DNA of 64,000 nucleotides from Paenibacillus hemerocallicola (GCF_006265175.1 NZ_VDCQ01000012.1:1-64000), one strand, 5' to 3'; positions 19,333-29,089 are shown, counted from the first letter of the stretch. Notes: a model not told the origin generated them from the sequence alone. Program-made: numbers and translations.

Positions 19333-19547
19333 TTTTGTATACGCAGGTTCCCATTGAAACCGTACTGGACGGAATGGACAATCCGCCGCCGGCGACTACG
19401 GAAATTACGGTGAACGGGGTACTTATGCAGGTGGAGGCGACATCCTCCTATCAGGGTAAAATCGTGCGTTTATTAAGCCCCGATCCGTTTCATTATTTGA
19501 ATCCGTCTTATGCCCCGGGACAATTGATCGAATTCAAGCCGGGTTGA
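19329..19547 (+). CDS. ylzJ: YlzJ-like small protein
   Basis: A 72-residue conserved protein of unknown function. It always lies between tepA and spoIIIE in the Bacillaceae/Paenibacillaceae gene order, as here. Typical segments are [13 protein letters not shown] and [18 protein letters not shown]. It has no hydrophobic segment. It is coupled to tepA by an ATGA overlap, so it probably shares the forespore promoter. Confidence 0.88.
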   Translation: MILYTQVPIETVLDGMDNPPPATTEITVNGVLMQVEATSSYQGKIVRLLSPDPFHYLNPSYAPGQLIEFKPG

Positions 19548-19573
19548 AGTGCTGCGATCACAAGGTATTGCCT

Positions 19574-19601
19574 AAGAGGGGACTATTCTCCTCTTTTTTT
19601 T
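19574..19601 (+). terminator. Terminator after ylzJ
   Basis: AAGAGGGGA/TCTCCTCTT stem with one G-U pair, CTAT loop, T8 run. Confidence 0.88.
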
Positions 19602-19649
19602 GCCTAAAAGCGAACAAGTGTTTTTAATCGAGCCGTTTTTTGGAAAGTA

Positions 19650-19658
19650 TGATATAAT
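19650..19658 (+). promoter_or_regulatory. Extended -10 promoter of spoIIIE
   Basis: TGATATAAT (TGN plus TATAAT) is a strong extended -10; no good -35 is present at 17-18 bases. Confidence 0.55.
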
Positions 19659-19725
19659 AATAACGCTTTAGCCGGAGCAACGCGAAGGCGCAGCTTCATT
19701 TAACATGGAACGGGAGGTGTGGGTT

Positions 19726-22299
19726 ATGGCCAAAAGGCGGAAAAAAAGCGGAAGAAACGGATCGATCTCAACACAACTGAAATTCGAGCTTTACGGCATC
19801 CTCATCCTCATATTTGCCGTCATCGCTTTGTCTCACGAAGGATCCGTCGCCCGTTCGCTGATGTATTTATTCCGGTTTTTTCTAGGCGTATTCGACTGGG
19901 TCATTCCTGTTTTTTTCATATACATAGGTCTGCACGTCATGATACGGCGAGGGTGGCCCTACGGCTGGACGGCTCGCAAATCGGGCTTCCTGCTCATCGT
20001 CCTCGGGTTTCTCATCATGAACCATATAACAATGTTTCAGCTGCTCGATCCGAACGGCGAGTTCACGACCGCCTCCTGGATCGTCGGGCAGACGTGGTCC
20101 AGTTTGCTGGACGGCTTGAGCCCGCAAAACCAGCAAGTGCTGTCCAATCAGGTCGGAGGAGGCATGATCGGGGCGGTATTGTACGCCTGTCTGTTCTTCC
20201 TGTTCGACAACTTGGGGGCGCGCTTGATCGAATATTCGTTTTTCGCGATCGGCTTTCTGCTTGTAACGGGCATGTCCTATGTCGATATGGCAAGCAAGGT
20301 GAAGCGCTTGTTCCGCGGAAGCGGCATGAGGATGCGGGATACGCTGTCCCAAATGTTCCAGCTGATGAAAAGCCCGGAGAAGCCGAAGCCGGTTCGTACG
20401 CGAAAGGCGACGCAGCCCCAGATTCCGTTGGAAGATGACGATTTTGAGGACGAGCTGGCCGGCCCGGTCGTCTTGAGGGAAAAGAAGAAGCCTGTTTTTT
20501 TCCAACTGCTGCAAAAAAAACAAAAGAATGCGCCGAGTACGGAGGAATCCGAAGAGACGGCAATCGAGCAGGTTGTGTATTCCGCGGATGCGCAAAAAGG
20601 GCCGGGGCCGGTGCGCGACCGATTCGAGAAGGACGACGAAGACGAAGAGGATACGGAATTTCCGCGTATCCGGGACTTTCAAGAGCATATACCGGATCAG
20701 CTTCCCGACGTTGGGATGGAAGAGCCGCCGATGACGCCGGTACCGGCAAATGCTCTCCCGGCGCCGCAAGCGTACCAGCCGCCTTCCAATCAGATGAAGA
20801 TCAAGCTGCCGGTAGAAGGCGAGGGAGAAATCGATGTTGCGTTCGCGCAACCGCCGGAGCGGCCTCCGGCCAAGCCTTACGTGCTTCCCGCTTTCTCGCT
20901 GCTGGCGAAACCGGGCAATTCGGGCAAGAGCGGCGACGGGGTGGATTACAAGACGATTGCCCGCAAACTGGAGACGACGCTGGAGAGCTTCGGCGTGCGT
21001 ACGAAAGTGCTGGACGTCGTCCGCGGACCGGCGGTTACCCGATACGAAATTCAACCCGATGTCGGTGTCAAAGTAAGCAGAGTCGTGAGCTTGACCGACG
21101 ATATCGCCCTAGCGCTCGCCGCCAAAGATATCCGGATGGAAGCGCCGATCCCGGGTAAATCGGCGATCGGCATCGAAGTGCCGAATTCCGAGGTTGCCAT
21201 GGTGACGATGCGGGAAGTCATGGAAAGCTCCGTCTTCCAAGAATCGAACGCCAAGCTGTCGATCGCGTTCGGACGGGACATATCCGGTCAGGCGATCGTA
21301 GGCAATTTGGCCAAAATGCCCCATCTGCTTGTCGCCGGGGCGACCGGGTCCGGTAAATCCGTCTGTGTAAACGGGATCATAACGAGCATCCTGTACAAAG
21401 CGAAGCCGGATGAAGTTAAATTTCTGATGATCGACCCGAAAATGGTCGAGCTGAATATGTATAACGGTATTCCGCATCTGCTCGCACCCGTCGTCACCGA
21501 TCCTAGAAGAGCGTCGCTCGCGCTCAAAAAAATCGTCGGCGAAATGGAAAAACGGTATGAGCTGTTTTCCAAATTCGGCACGCGCAACATCGAAGGCTAT
21601 AACAATATGATCGCCGAGAAGCAGGAAGGCGAGTCGATGCCGTATATCGTGGTCATTTTGGACGAGCTGGCCGACTTGATGATGGTGGCTGCGAGCGACG
21701 TGGAAGATTCGATATGCCGTCTGGCCCAAAAAGCCCGTGCCGCCGGTATCCATCTGATTATCGCTACGCAAAGGCCGTCCGTAGACGTCATTACCGGGTT
21801 GATCAAAGCGAACATCCCTTCGCGGATCGCCTTCGGCGTTTCTTCCCAAGTCGACTCCCGTACGATTCTCGATATGGTAGGTGCGGAGAAGCTGCTTGGC
21901 CGCGGAGATATGCTGTTTTTGCCGGTGGGGGCATCGAAGCCGATCCGGGTGCAAGGCGCTTTTCTGTCCGATCAGGAGGTCGAAGCTGTCGTCAGCTTTT
22001 GCAAAAATCAGGAGGAGGCCAATTACCAGGAAGAAATGGTGCCGGAGGTGGAGGAGCAATCCGATGCCGAGAACGAATACGAAGACGAGCTGTACGATCA
22101 GGCCGTACAAGTCGTCATCGAGGCGAAGCAGGCTTCCGTATCGTTATTGCAGCGCAGGATGCGGGTCGGTTATGCAAGGGCGGCCCGCCTCATAGATGCC
22201 TTGGAAGCGAAAGGCGTTGTCGGGCCATACGAGGGAAGCAAGCCGCGCGAGGTGCTTGTGACGATGGAGCAATATCAGCACAGCCGAATTCCTTCTTGA
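19726..22299 (+). CDS. spoIIIE: DNA translocase SpoIIIE/FtsK
   Basis: An 857-residue septal DNA pump. Four hydrophobic segments in residues 20-190 form the membrane anchor. A charged, proline-rich linker follows (about 200-390), then the RecA-like motor with Walker A GATGSGKS (about 538-545) and Walker [15 protein letters not shown]. The C-terminal winged-helix gamma domain ([21 protein letters not shown]) reads DNA polarity sequences. The location between ylzJ and the ymf genes marks it as the SpoIIIE orthologue. The start is ATG 19726, six bases after GGGAGGTG; ATG 19705 precedes the SD. Confidence 0.97.
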   Translation: MAKRRKKSGRNGSISTQLKFELYGILILIFAVIALSHEGSVARSLMYLFRFFLGVFDWVIPVFFIYIGLHVMIRRGWPYGWTARKSGFLLIVLGFLIMNHITMFQLLDPNGEFTTASWIVGQTWSSLLDGLSPQNQQVLSNQVGGGMIGAVLYACLFFLFDNLGARLIEYSFFAIGFLLVTGMSYVDMASKVKRLFRGSGMRMRDTLSQMFQLMKSPEKPKPVRTRKATQPQIPLEDDDFEDELAGPVVLREKKKPVFFQLLQKKQKNAPSTEESEETAIEQVVYSADAQKGPGPVRDRFEKDDEDEEDTEFPRIRDFQEHIPDQLPDVGMEEPPMTPVPANALPAPQAYQPPSNQMKIKLPVEGEGEIDVAFAQPPERPPAKPYVLPAFSLLAKPGNSGKSGDGVDYKTIARKLETTLESFGVRTKVLDVVRGPAVTRYEIQPDVGVKVSRVVSLTDDIALALAAKDIRMEAPIPGKSAIGIEVPNSEVAMVTMREVMESSVFQESNAKLSIAFGRDISGQAIVGNLAKMPHLLVAGATGSGKSVCVNGIITSILYKAKPDEVKFLMIDPKMVELNMYNGIPHLLAPVVTDPRRASLALKKIVGEMEKRYELFSKFGTRNIEGYNNMIAEKQEGESMPYIVVILDELADLMMVAASDVEDSICRLAQKARAAGIHLIIATQRPSVDVITGLIKANIPSRIAFGVSSQVDSRTILDMVGAEKLLGRGDMLFLPVGASKPIRVQGAFLSDQEVEAVVSFCKNQEEANYQEEMVPEVEEQSDAENEYEDELYDQAVQVVIEAKQASVSLLQRRMRVGYARAARLIDALEAKGVVGPYEGSKPREVLVTMEQYQHSRIPS

Positions 22300-22308
22300 A
22301 AGGTTACT

Positions 22309-22340
22309 GCGTTCCGTCACTAGACGGAACGCTTTTTTTT
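22309..22340 (+). terminator. Terminator after spoIIIE
   Basis: Perfect 10-bp GCGTTCCGTC/GACGGAACGC stem, ACTA loop, T8 run. Confidence 0.95.
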
Positions 22341-22460
22341 GACGATTTTCAAAGCTACTTTACCAAAGTTCACGGATAGTAAAAAAGCATTGCGCGAACG
22401 GCATTGTTTCCCAACCTTTTCCGCGAATGGTTTCCGCATGGCCCGGCTCCCCCTTTTTTT

Positions 22461-22490
22461 GAATAATCCGGCTATCCCTTTGTCATAATA
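22461..22490 (+). promoter_or_regulatory. Sigma-G-like promoter of sleB
   Basis: GAATA (22461-22465), exactly 18 bases and CATAATA (22484-22490) match the sigma-G consensus at every constrained position. Forespore transcription is the known pattern for sleB. Confidence 0.7.
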
Positions 22491-22538
22491 AGGCGTGAAT
22501 ATGGCCCAAATACAGTGCGGAGGATGGTTGATAGCCAC

Positions 22539-23345
22539 ATGAACAAACGACTTGTTGTCATAACGATATGCGCCGTCTTATTGCTGATGGCCGCGGTTCA
22601 GGTCAAACACAAGTTTTATTCCGAACAAACGTTCGGAAACGCGGAGCTGAAATACGGTACCAAGGGCGGGGACGTCTATGAGCTTCAAGGCAGGTTGAAA
22701 ATGCTCGGTTTTTACAACGGAGATGTGGACGGCGATTTCGGCTACAGCACGCTGCAGTCTTTGAAAAACTTTCAATACAAGTTCGGTATGAAGGTGGACG
22801 GCATCGCGGGCGGCAAAACGAAAGTAAAGCTGTGGGAAGCGACCAAGGAATGGTCGCCTGACCGGACGCCTCGCAAAGGAGCGGCAGCCCCGTCGCCCGC
22901 ACCTAGTCAAGGTCAAGGGCAAGCGCAGCAAACTCCTCCTGCGTCAGCGGGGCAAAGCGAGCTGTACTCCGGTTCGAATCAGCTCGGATTGTCGAACCAG
23001 GATCTCAATCTGATGGCCAATGCCGTGTACGGCGAATCGCGCGGCGAGCCTTATGTGGGACAAATCGCCGTTGCCGCCGTTATTATTAACCGGGTCAAAT
23101 CGGCCAGCTTCCCGAATACGATATCCGGGGTCATCTTTCAGCCGGGCGCCTTCACCGCGGTCGCGGACGGGCAAATATGGCTGACGCCGAACGATGTGGC
23201 CAAAAAAGCGGTGCAGGACGCTTTGAACGGATACGATCCTTCCGGCGGATGCCTGTACTATTTCAATCCCGAAACGGCAACCTCCAAATGGATTTGGACG
23301 CGCCCGCAAGTCAAACAAATCGGCAAGCATATTTTCTGCAAGTAA
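22539..23345 (+). CDS. sleB: Spore cortex-lytic enzyme SleB-like hydrolase
   Basis: A 268-residue exported hydrolase. A signal/anchor covers residues 1-22. A peptidoglycan-binding domain (about 38-100, GTKGGDVYELQGRLKMLGFYNG) and a Pro/Gln linker follow. The C-terminal Hydrolase_2 (SleB lytic transglycosylase) domain spans about 155-268, with catalytic Glu166 in VYGESRGEP. SleB degrades spore cortex during germination. It is usually followed by ypeB; here it is alone between spoIIIE and ymfF. The start is uncertain: GGAGG at 22519-22523 is 15 bases before ATG 22539, while GTG 22515 and ATG 22524 overlap it. I chose the start that gives a normal signal peptide. Confidence 0.88.
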   Translation: MNKRLVVITICAVLLLMAAVQVKHKFYSEQTFGNAELKYGTKGGDVYELQGRLKMLGFYNGDVDGDFGYSTLQSLKNFQYKFGMKVDGIAGGKTKVKLWEATKEWSPDRTPRKGAAAPSPAPSQGQGQAQQTPPASAGQSELYSGSNQLGLSNQDLNLMANAVYGESRGEPYVGQIAVAAVIINRVKSASFPNTISGVIFQPGAFTAVADGQIWLTPNDVAKKAVQDALNGYDPSGGCLYYFNPETATSKWIWTRPQVKQIGKHIFCK

Positions 23346-23366
23346 TAAACGATAAGAATGGCGAAA

Positions 23367-23412
23367 GAAGTAACCGGTCAGGTTGCTTCTTCTGTTTCTG
23401 GAAGAATATAAT
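23367..23412 (+). promoter_or_regulatory. Hairpin and sigma-A promoter before ymfF
   Basis: A GAAGTAACC/GGTTGCTTC stem (23367-23375 with 23381-23389) with only a broken T-run may be a weak terminator for sleB. TTGCTT (23383-23388), 18 bases and TATAAT (23407-23412) make a good promoter that overlaps the stem. Confidence 0.6.
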
Positions 23413-23430
23413 GGAAATGAGGTCGATACA

Positions 23431-24762
23431 ATGGCAGTAGAAGCACGTCAACCATTAATCGAGGAGGGGAGCATATTGCCGTTGAACAAGTCCAATTTCG
23501 AGCGAGACACGATCGGCAACGTAAGGCTGCACGTCTTGCCTACCGACCAGTTTAAGACGTACGCCATCTCGGTATACATAGGCACTCCTTTGAGGGAATC
23601 GACCGTAACGCCGGTAGCCCTTGCGCCATTCGTCCTGCGCAGAGGAACGTCCAAGCTGCCGGAAACGAAGCAATTCCGCGAACGGCAGGACGATTTGTAC
23701 GGGGCCGGCTTCGGCTTCGACGTATACAAACGGGGAGATTATCAAATCGTCCAGTTCCGCATGGATATGATTCATGACGACTTCGTATCCGATCAAGGCT
23801 CCATGCTGGAGCAGGCTTTGCAATTCGTAGGCGAAGCGATTACCGATCCGGTTCGAGAGAATGGCGTGTTCCGGGCCAAATACGTCGAAGCGGAGAAGGA
23901 AACGCTGCGCAAGCGCATAGCCGCGATCGTAAACGATAAAATCCGTTACGCCGGGGAACGGTGTATCGAAGAAATGTGCAAAAATGAGCCATTCCGGCTT
24001 CATCCGCTCGGGAAAACGGACGATTTGGCCGCCATTACGCCCGAGTCGTTGTATACGTCTTACCAGCAATGGCTGGCCGACTCGCCTATTGACGTATATG
24101 TGGCAGGCAATACGACGCTTGCGCAAGTGAAGCCGCTGCTGGAATCCGCCTTCGACTGGAAGCGCTCGGGCTCCGCGGCCTATGATTTGAAGCCGGAGCA
24201 CCGCGAGGTGGGTCAGGTCAATACGGTCGTCGAACGTTTGGACGTAACGCAAGGAAAGCTTAATATGGGGCTTCGCACCTATGTCACTTATGCGGATGAC
24301 GATTATCCGGCCATGTTGATGTATAACGGCATTTTGGGCGGATATCCGCATTCCAAGCTGTTTTTGAACGTCAGGGAGAAGGAAAGCCTGGCCTATTACG
24401 CTTCGTCGCGTCTGGACGGACATAAGGGAATTTTGACGATACAGTCCGGCATCGAATTCGCCAACTACGAGAAAGCGGTAGACATTATCAAGCAGCAGCT
24501 CGGGCAAATGGCCGAAGGGCAAATCAGCGATCTCGAAATGTCGCAGACGCGGGCGATGATCGCGAACCAGCTGCGGGAAAGCCAGGACTCGGCTTTCGAA
24601 ACGATCTCGCTCGACTTCAACAACCAACTGTCGGGCAAAACCCGTACCGCATCCGAATTGATCGATCAGGTGGAACGGATCGACGTCGACGCGATTCGTC
24701 GGGTAGCCGAACGGGTTAAGCTGGATACCGTTTATTTCTTACGAGACCGGAAGGGGGAGTGA
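23431..24762 (+). CDS. ymfF: M16 peptidase-like protein YmfF (no zinc motif)
   Basis: A 443-residue insulinase-like protein. The region equivalent to HxxEH reads PFVLRRGTSK, so it lacks zinc ligands and is predicted to be the non-catalytic partner of YmfH. The C-terminal M16 segment is recognisable in FLNVREKESLAYYASSRLDGHKG. Paired active/inactive M16 proteins are common. The start is ATG 23431 with GAGGT upstream; an in-frame opening at 23383 has no SD. YmfH starts three bases after its stop. Confidence 0.92.
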   Translation: MAVEARQPLIEEGSILPLNKSNFERDTIGNVRLHVLPTDQFKTYAISVYIGTPLRESTVTPVALAPFVLRRGTSKLPETKQFRERQDDLYGAGFGFDVYKRGDYQIVQFRMDMIHDDFVSDQGSMLEQALQFVGEAITDPVRENGVFRAKYVEAEKETLRKRIAAIVNDKIRYAGERCIEEMCKNEPFRLHPLGKTDDLAAITPESLYTSYQQWLADSPIDVYVAGNTTLAQVKPLLESAFDWKRSGSAAYDLKPEHREVGQVNTVVERLDVTQGKLNMGLRTYVTYADDDYPAMLMYNGILGGYPHSKLFLNVREKESLAYYASSRLDGHKGILTIQSGIEFANYEKAVDIIKQQLGQMAEGQISDLEMSQTRAMIANQLRESQDSAFETISLDFNNQLSGKTRTASELIDQVERIDVDAIRRVAERVKLDTVYFLRDRKGE

Positions 24763-24765
24763 CGC

Positions 24766-26052
24766 ATGCAAACGATACCGTTTACCCGATTGAAAGAAAC
24801 GCTTTATTACGAGCAGCTGCCGAACGGACTCAAAGTATACATCCTCCCGAAGCCCGGCTTTCATAAAATATATGCCACCTTCTCCACCAAGTACGGCTCT
24901 ATCGACAATCATTTCCAGGTGGAAAGCAAGCCGGAGGCGACAGTGCCCGACGGGATTGCCCATTTTTTGGAGCATAAAATGTTCGAGGAGCCGACAGGCG
25001 ACATTTTCGCTACCTTCGCATCCCAAGGCGCTTCCGCCAACGCGTTTACCAGCTTCGACCGGACCGTATACCTGTTCTCTGCAACGGAGCAGGTGAAGGA
25101 AAACTTGACTACGTTGATCAATTTCGTGCAAAATCCGTACTTTACGGAACAGAACGTCGAGAAGGAGAAAGGGATTATCGGCCAGGAAATCAACATGTAC
25201 CGGGACAATCCGGACTGGCGTTCTTATTTCGGCTTGATCGAGGCATTGTATCGGAAGCATCCGGTGCGCATCGACATAGCGGGTACGGTAGATTCCATCG
25301 CGGAAATCACAAAGGATACGTTGTACGAATGCTACCATACGTTTTACCACCCGAGCAATATGAGCCTGTTCGTCGTCGGCGGCGTCGACACGGAGGAAGT
25401 GATGCAGCTTGTGCGCGATAACCAAGCGGCCAAAACATTTCCGTCCCAAGGGGAAATCCGCCGCTTTTTCGAACAGGAGCCGGACCAAGTGCATGAGGAG
25501 ATCAAAGTGACGGAGCTTCCGGTTTCGCTTCCCAAATGTTTGTTCGGCTTTAAAGAGCCGGTCCGGCAAAGCGGAGGAAGCGAAGCGCTCAAGAGGGAGA
25601 TGACGACCAAGCTCGTGCTCGACGCATTGCTGAGCCCAAGCTCCCGTTTGTATCAGGATATGTACGACGAAGGTCTCATCTCGGACCAATTCGGACACGA
25701 ATACAACTCGAACTCCAATTATGCGTTCTCGGTAATCGGCGGCGAGACGAAAAGTCCCGATGAGCTGGTGAAGCGGGTCACGGACGGACTGGAACGGGCG
25801 AAAAGGAACGGAATCGACGCCGAATCGTTCGAGCGCAGCAAACGGAAAAAGATCGGCGGCTTTATGCGGATGATGAATTCGCCGGAAGCGATGGCGAACG
25901 AATTCACCAAATACGAGTTCAAGGATACGAGCCTGTTTGACGTTCTGGACGCATACGAATCCGTCACGCTCGAAGAAGCCAATCGCAGACTGAACGAGCA
26001 TGCGGATTTTGGCCGGTTCGCCGTATCGATCGTACGGAGCCCGCAAGGATGA
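24766..26052 (+). CDS. ymfH: M16 zinc peptidase YmfH
   Basis: A 428-residue M16 peptidase with the intact inverted zinc motif H66-F-L-E69-H70 and the distal family segment EKGIIGQEINMYRDNP. It probably pairs with YmfF. The substrate is not known. It begins three bases after ymfF and overlaps ymfI by four bases, so the three form one translational unit. Confidence 0.94.
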   Translation: MQTIPFTRLKETLYYEQLPNGLKVYILPKPGFHKIYATFSTKYGSIDNHFQVESKPEATVPDGIAHFLEHKMFEEPTGDIFATFASQGASANAFTSFDRTVYLFSATEQVKENLTTLINFVQNPYFTEQNVEKEKGIIGQEINMYRDNPDWRSYFGLIEALYRKHPVRIDIAGTVDSIAEITKDTLYECYHTFYHPSNMSLFVVGGVDTEEVMQLVRDNQAAKTFPSQGEIRRFFEQEPDQVHEEIKVTELPVSLPKCLFGFKEPVRQSGGSEALKREMTTKLVLDALLSPSSRLYQDMYDEGLISDQFGHEYNSNSNYAFSVIGGETKSPDELVKRVTDGLERAKRNGIDAESFERSKRKKIGGFMRMMNSPEAMANEFTKYEFKDTSLFDVLDAYESVTLEEANRRLNEHADFGRFAVSIVRSPQG

Positions 26053-26798
26053 TCAAATCTTTTGCCGATACGACCGTGCTCGTCACCGGCGCGAGCCGCG
26101 GTATCGGCGCCGCCATCGCCCAACGCTTCGCTTCGGTCGGGATGAAGGTCGTTATCCATTACTTGAATTCCCACGAATCGGCAAACGAAACGGCGCGAGC
26201 TTGCCTGAATTACGGAGCCCAAGTGTTGACGGTAACGGCGGACGTGCGGTCCAGAGAACAATTGCTGCGCATGAAGGAAAAAATGGAGAAGCACGGGATG
26301 ATTCCCGACATTGTGGTCAACAACGCGGGAGTCGCCCATTACGGCATGCTGCAGGACGTTTCCGAGCAGGAGTGGGAGCGTGTCATGGACGTCAATCTGA
26401 AGGGCATGTTTCTATGCACGCAGCTGTTCATGGATTCGATGGTACGGCAGAAATACGGACGGATCATTAACGTATCCTCCGTATGGGGACTATCCGGAGC
26501 GTCCTGCGAAGTCGTCTATTCGACCGCCAAAGGCGGAGTCAACGCCTTCACGAAAGCGCTGGCCAAAGAGCTGGCGCCTTCGGGCGTTACGGTGAACGCG
26601 GTCGCTCCCGGAGTAGTCGAAACGTCCATGAACGCCAATTTGAACAGTGCGGAGAAGGAAGCGCTGCAGAACGATATTCCCGCAGGCCGATTCGCCCATC
26701 CGGATGAAATCGCTTCGCTCGTTTATTTTATCGCGCTGCCCGAATCGGGCTATATTACAGGGCAGATCATCAGCCCCAACGGCGGCTGGCATACTTGA
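26049..26798 (+). CDS. ymfI: SDR oxidoreductase YmfI (EF-P 5-aminopentanone reductase)
   Basis: A 249-residue classical short-chain dehydrogenase. The cofactor motif is VTGASRGIG, followed by NNAG, the catalytic Ser in NVSSVWG and YSTAK (YxxxK). In B. subtilis YmfI reduces the 5-aminopentanone on elongation factor P to 5-aminopentanol. FabG-like sequence is expected, but the ymfFH-ymfJKM context identifies the orthologue. Confidence 0.9.
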   Translation: MIKSFADTTVLVTGASRGIGAAIAQRFASVGMKVVIHYLNSHESANETARACLNYGAQVLTVTADVRSREQLLRMKEKMEKHGMIPDIVVNNAGVAHYGMLQDVSEQEWERVMDVNLKGMFLCTQLFMDSMVRQKYGRIINVSSVWGLSGASCEVVYSTAKGGVNAFTKALAKELAPSGVTVNAVAPGVVETSMNANLNSAEKEALQNDIPAGRFAHPDEIASLVYFIALPESGYITGQIISPNGGWHT

Positions 26799-26914
26799 GA
26801 ATCAAGCTTGGCATGCTCCTTCCTGAAGTTGGAGACGGTTCCTCCGCATATCGGGTACTCAATCGGCACATCCTACAATTGTTGTTACCCCATACCGACA
26901 AGGAGGAACCTCTG

Positions 26915-27166
26915 ATGGCAACTGTACTGAAAAGTTTCGAGCGTTGGAAACAATTTTTGTCCGAGCGTGTGGAGCAAGCTCATAAAGTCGGCATGAGTGA
27001 CGAAACGATTTCCAAGCTGGCTGCGCAAGTCGGCGAATATTTGGCCGACAAAATCGATCCCGAGAATAATGAAGAACGCGTCCTGAAAGAGCTGTGGGAC
27101 GTGGCCGACGAGCAAGAAAGACAAACGCTCGCCCGCTGTATGGTGAAGCTCGTAAGCAAAGAATAA
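26915..27166 (+). CDS. ymfJ: DUF3243 protein YmfJ
   Basis: An 83-residue conserved helical protein of unknown function. It starts TVLKSFERWKQFLSERVEQA and ends CMVKLVSKE; the middle is rich in Glu and Leu. It has no signal or membrane segment. ATG 26915 follows AAGGAGGAAC; open codons upstream to 26795 lie between genes and have no SD. The 116-base gap before it shows only a weak -10 (TACAAT at 26874) without a -35. Confidence 0.9.
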   Translation: MATVLKSFERWKQFLSERVEQAHKVGMSDETISKLAAQVGEYLADKIDPENNEERVLKELWDVADEQERQTLARCMVKLVSKE

Positions 27167-27222
27167 ATAATCGCGAAGCAAACCGACCGACGAAAACCGT
27201 ATCCTTTCAGATGCGATTTCTC

Positions 27223-27250
27223 AAAGCCTCCTCAAGCAGGGGGCTTTTGC
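27223..27250 (+). terminator. Possible terminator after ymfJ
   Basis: AAAGCCTCC/GGGGGCTTT stem with one T-G pair, 7-base loop and a short T4 tail. Confidence 0.65.
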
Positions 27251-27345
27251 GACGTGGAGCAACTTTTTAAGCGAAGCAAGGAGGATAATGGCGAATATTG
27301 TAGAATTAATCGTTATCGGGCCAACTACGCGAAAGGTGAGATCAG

Positions 27346-28113
27346 ATGGAAACGAAGCAGTGGTACATGGAATACAAAATACATAAGAATCGTCCGGGGT
27401 TGCTCGGTGATATAGCGTCTCTTATGGGCATGCTGGAAATCAATATTTTGACCATCAACGGCGTCGAGGACCGCACGCGCGGCATGCTGCTGCAGACGAA
27501 CGACGACGAAAAAATAGAATTGATGGGTAAGATGCTGAAAAAAGTGGATAATATTACTGTATCGGCTCTTCGCGCGCCGAGACTTGTCGATATATTGGCC
27601 GTCAGGCACGGACGTTACATCGAACGCGATTCCGACGACCGGAAGACGTTCCGATTTACTCGCGACGAATTGGGACTTCTGGTCGATTTTTTGGGCGAGA
27701 TTTGCAAGATGGAAGGCAATCAGGTGATCGGCCTGCGCGGGATGCCGAGAGTCGGCAAAACCGAATCGATTATCGCCGGAAGCGTATGCGCGCAAAAACG
27801 TTGGACGTTCGTGTCCTCCACTTTGCTGAGACAGACGGTGCGGAGCCAAATGTCCGAGGACGAGATGAGTCCGAACAACGTATTTATTATTGACGGGATC
27901 GTCTCGACTATGCGTTCCAATGAAAAGCACCATATGCTGCTTCGCGAAATTATGGCTATGCCTTCCACGAAAGTAATCGAGCATCCGGATATTTTCATCC
28001 GGGAATCGGAATATACATACGATACGTTTAACGTCATCATCGAGCTTCGCAATTCTCCGGACGAGGAAATAACGTACGAAACGTTTACCAACTTCGACGG
28101 CGACAAGTTTTGA
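27346..28113 (+). CDS. ymfK: YmfK: ACT-like domain plus P-loop (DUF3388)
   Basis: A 255-residue conserved sporeformer protein. The N-terminus (YKIHKNRPGLLGDIASLMG, residues 10-30) looks like an ACT ligand-binding domain. Residues 132-140, GMPRVGKTE, form a Walker-A-like P-loop, and FIIDGI (near residue 183) could be a Walker B strand. No function is established that I know of. ATG 27346 follows AAAGGTGAG. It precedes ymfM, as in B. subtilis, but ymfL is not seen. Confidence 0.88.
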   Translation: METKQWYMEYKIHKNRPGLLGDIASLMGMLEINILTINGVEDRTRGMLLQTNDDEKIELMGKMLKKVDNITVSALRAPRLVDILAVRHGRYIERDSDDRKTFRFTRDELGLLVDFLGEICKMEGNQVIGLRGMPRVGKTESIIAGSVCAQKRWTFVSSTLLRQTVRSQMSEDEMSPNNVFIIDGIVSTMRSNEKHHMLLREIMAMPSTKVIEHPDIFIRESEYTYDTFNVIIELRNSPDEEITYETFTNFDGDKF

Positions 28114-28158
28114 ACCGCAGCGATCGTTACGCTACGCACACCGGGAGGTGATTGAACA

Positions 28159-29058
28159 GTGTCGGATTTGGGGCAGGTGTTGAAGAAAGCGCGTCTGGAT
28201 AAAGGAATATCGATGGATCAGCTGGAGGAAATGACGAAAATTCGGAAACGGTATTTGGAAGCGATCGAAGAAGGCGAATATAAAATATTGCCGGGAAGCT
28301 TCTACGTGCGCGCCTTTATAAAAAGCTATTCGGAATCCGTGGGGCTGGATCCGAACGAAGTGCTCGGGCTATACGGAAATGCCATCCCGGCGCCGGCCGT
28401 CGAAACCGTGGCGGAGCCGATCCGGAGGCGGAAGCGGAACGATTCGCGCACGACCGAGAAATTGAGCAAATGGGCATCCACCATTTTAATGCTGTCGTTC
28501 GTCTTGCTCATACTCGGGGTCCTCTATTATTTTATCGGCAATTCGTACAACGGAGACGCGGGTAATGAAGTCAATCCGAGCGATAAAATAACCGATAAAT
28601 TGCCGGACCCCGCGAACGCGGCGGGAGGGCAGCCCGGCGAGACGATCGCCGGCAATAAGATCGACGGAGACAAGTCGCAGCAGTCCGGACAATCCGCCGT
28701 GCAGCCGCCGGCGATGGTCCCGGTCGTGACGCTCTCCAGAACGGAGAACAACATAGACTACTATGTTGCGACGAACGCGGACAAGCTCAGCGTACAGCTG
28801 AAAATACCCGGCGAGGAATGCTGGCTGCGTATCGACAAAATCGTCCCGGCAACCGAAAACCGCAAGCAGGAGCGGCAAGTGATCGAAGAGAAGCTGTACA
28901 AAAAAGGCGATGCCCGCGACTGGACTTCCGACTCGAGCGTATATTTGACGGTAGGCTTCCCTCCTGCCGCCGAGTTGATCGTAAACGGCATCCCGATCTC
29001 GCTAGGGACCAAAAAAGACGTCAAGCGCATCCAAATCGATTTGCAAAAATCGGTTTAG
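28159..29058 (+). CDS. ymfM: RodZ-like membrane protein YmfM
   Basis: A 299-residue bitopic protein. A Cro/XRE-type helix-turn-helix (about 5-70, GQVLKKARLDKGISMDQLEE) is cytoplasmic. One transmembrane helix lies at about 108-130 (ILMLSFVLLILGVLYYFIG). A Pro/Gly/Gln-rich linker and a C-terminal DUF4115 beta domain are outside. RodZ links the MreB cytoskeleton to wall synthesis. The start is GTG 28159 after GGGAGGTGA. Confidence 0.92.
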   Translation: MSDLGQVLKKARLDKGISMDQLEEMTKIRKRYLEAIEEGEYKILPGSFYVRAFIKSYSESVGLDPNEVLGLYGNAIPAPAVETVAEPIRRRKRNDSRTTEKLSKWASTILMLSFVLLILGVLYYFIGNSYNGDAGNEVNPSDKITDKLPDPANAAGGQPGETIAGNKIDGDKSQQSGQSAVQPPAMVPVVTLSRTENNIDYYVATNADKLSVQLKIPGEECWLRIDKIVPATENRKQERQVIEEKLYKKGDARDWTSDSSVYLTVGFPPAAELIVNGIPISLGTKKDVKRIQIDLQKSV

Positions 29059-29089
29059 AGCCCGATTCCGGATTCATGGACAGCAACGG

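Noticed and set aside
27288-27386. 32-codon ORF after AAGGAGG overlapping the ymfK start
   Set aside because: SD spacing is only three bases, no conservation can be judged, and it overlaps the firm ymfK start. It could be a leader peptide but the support is thin.
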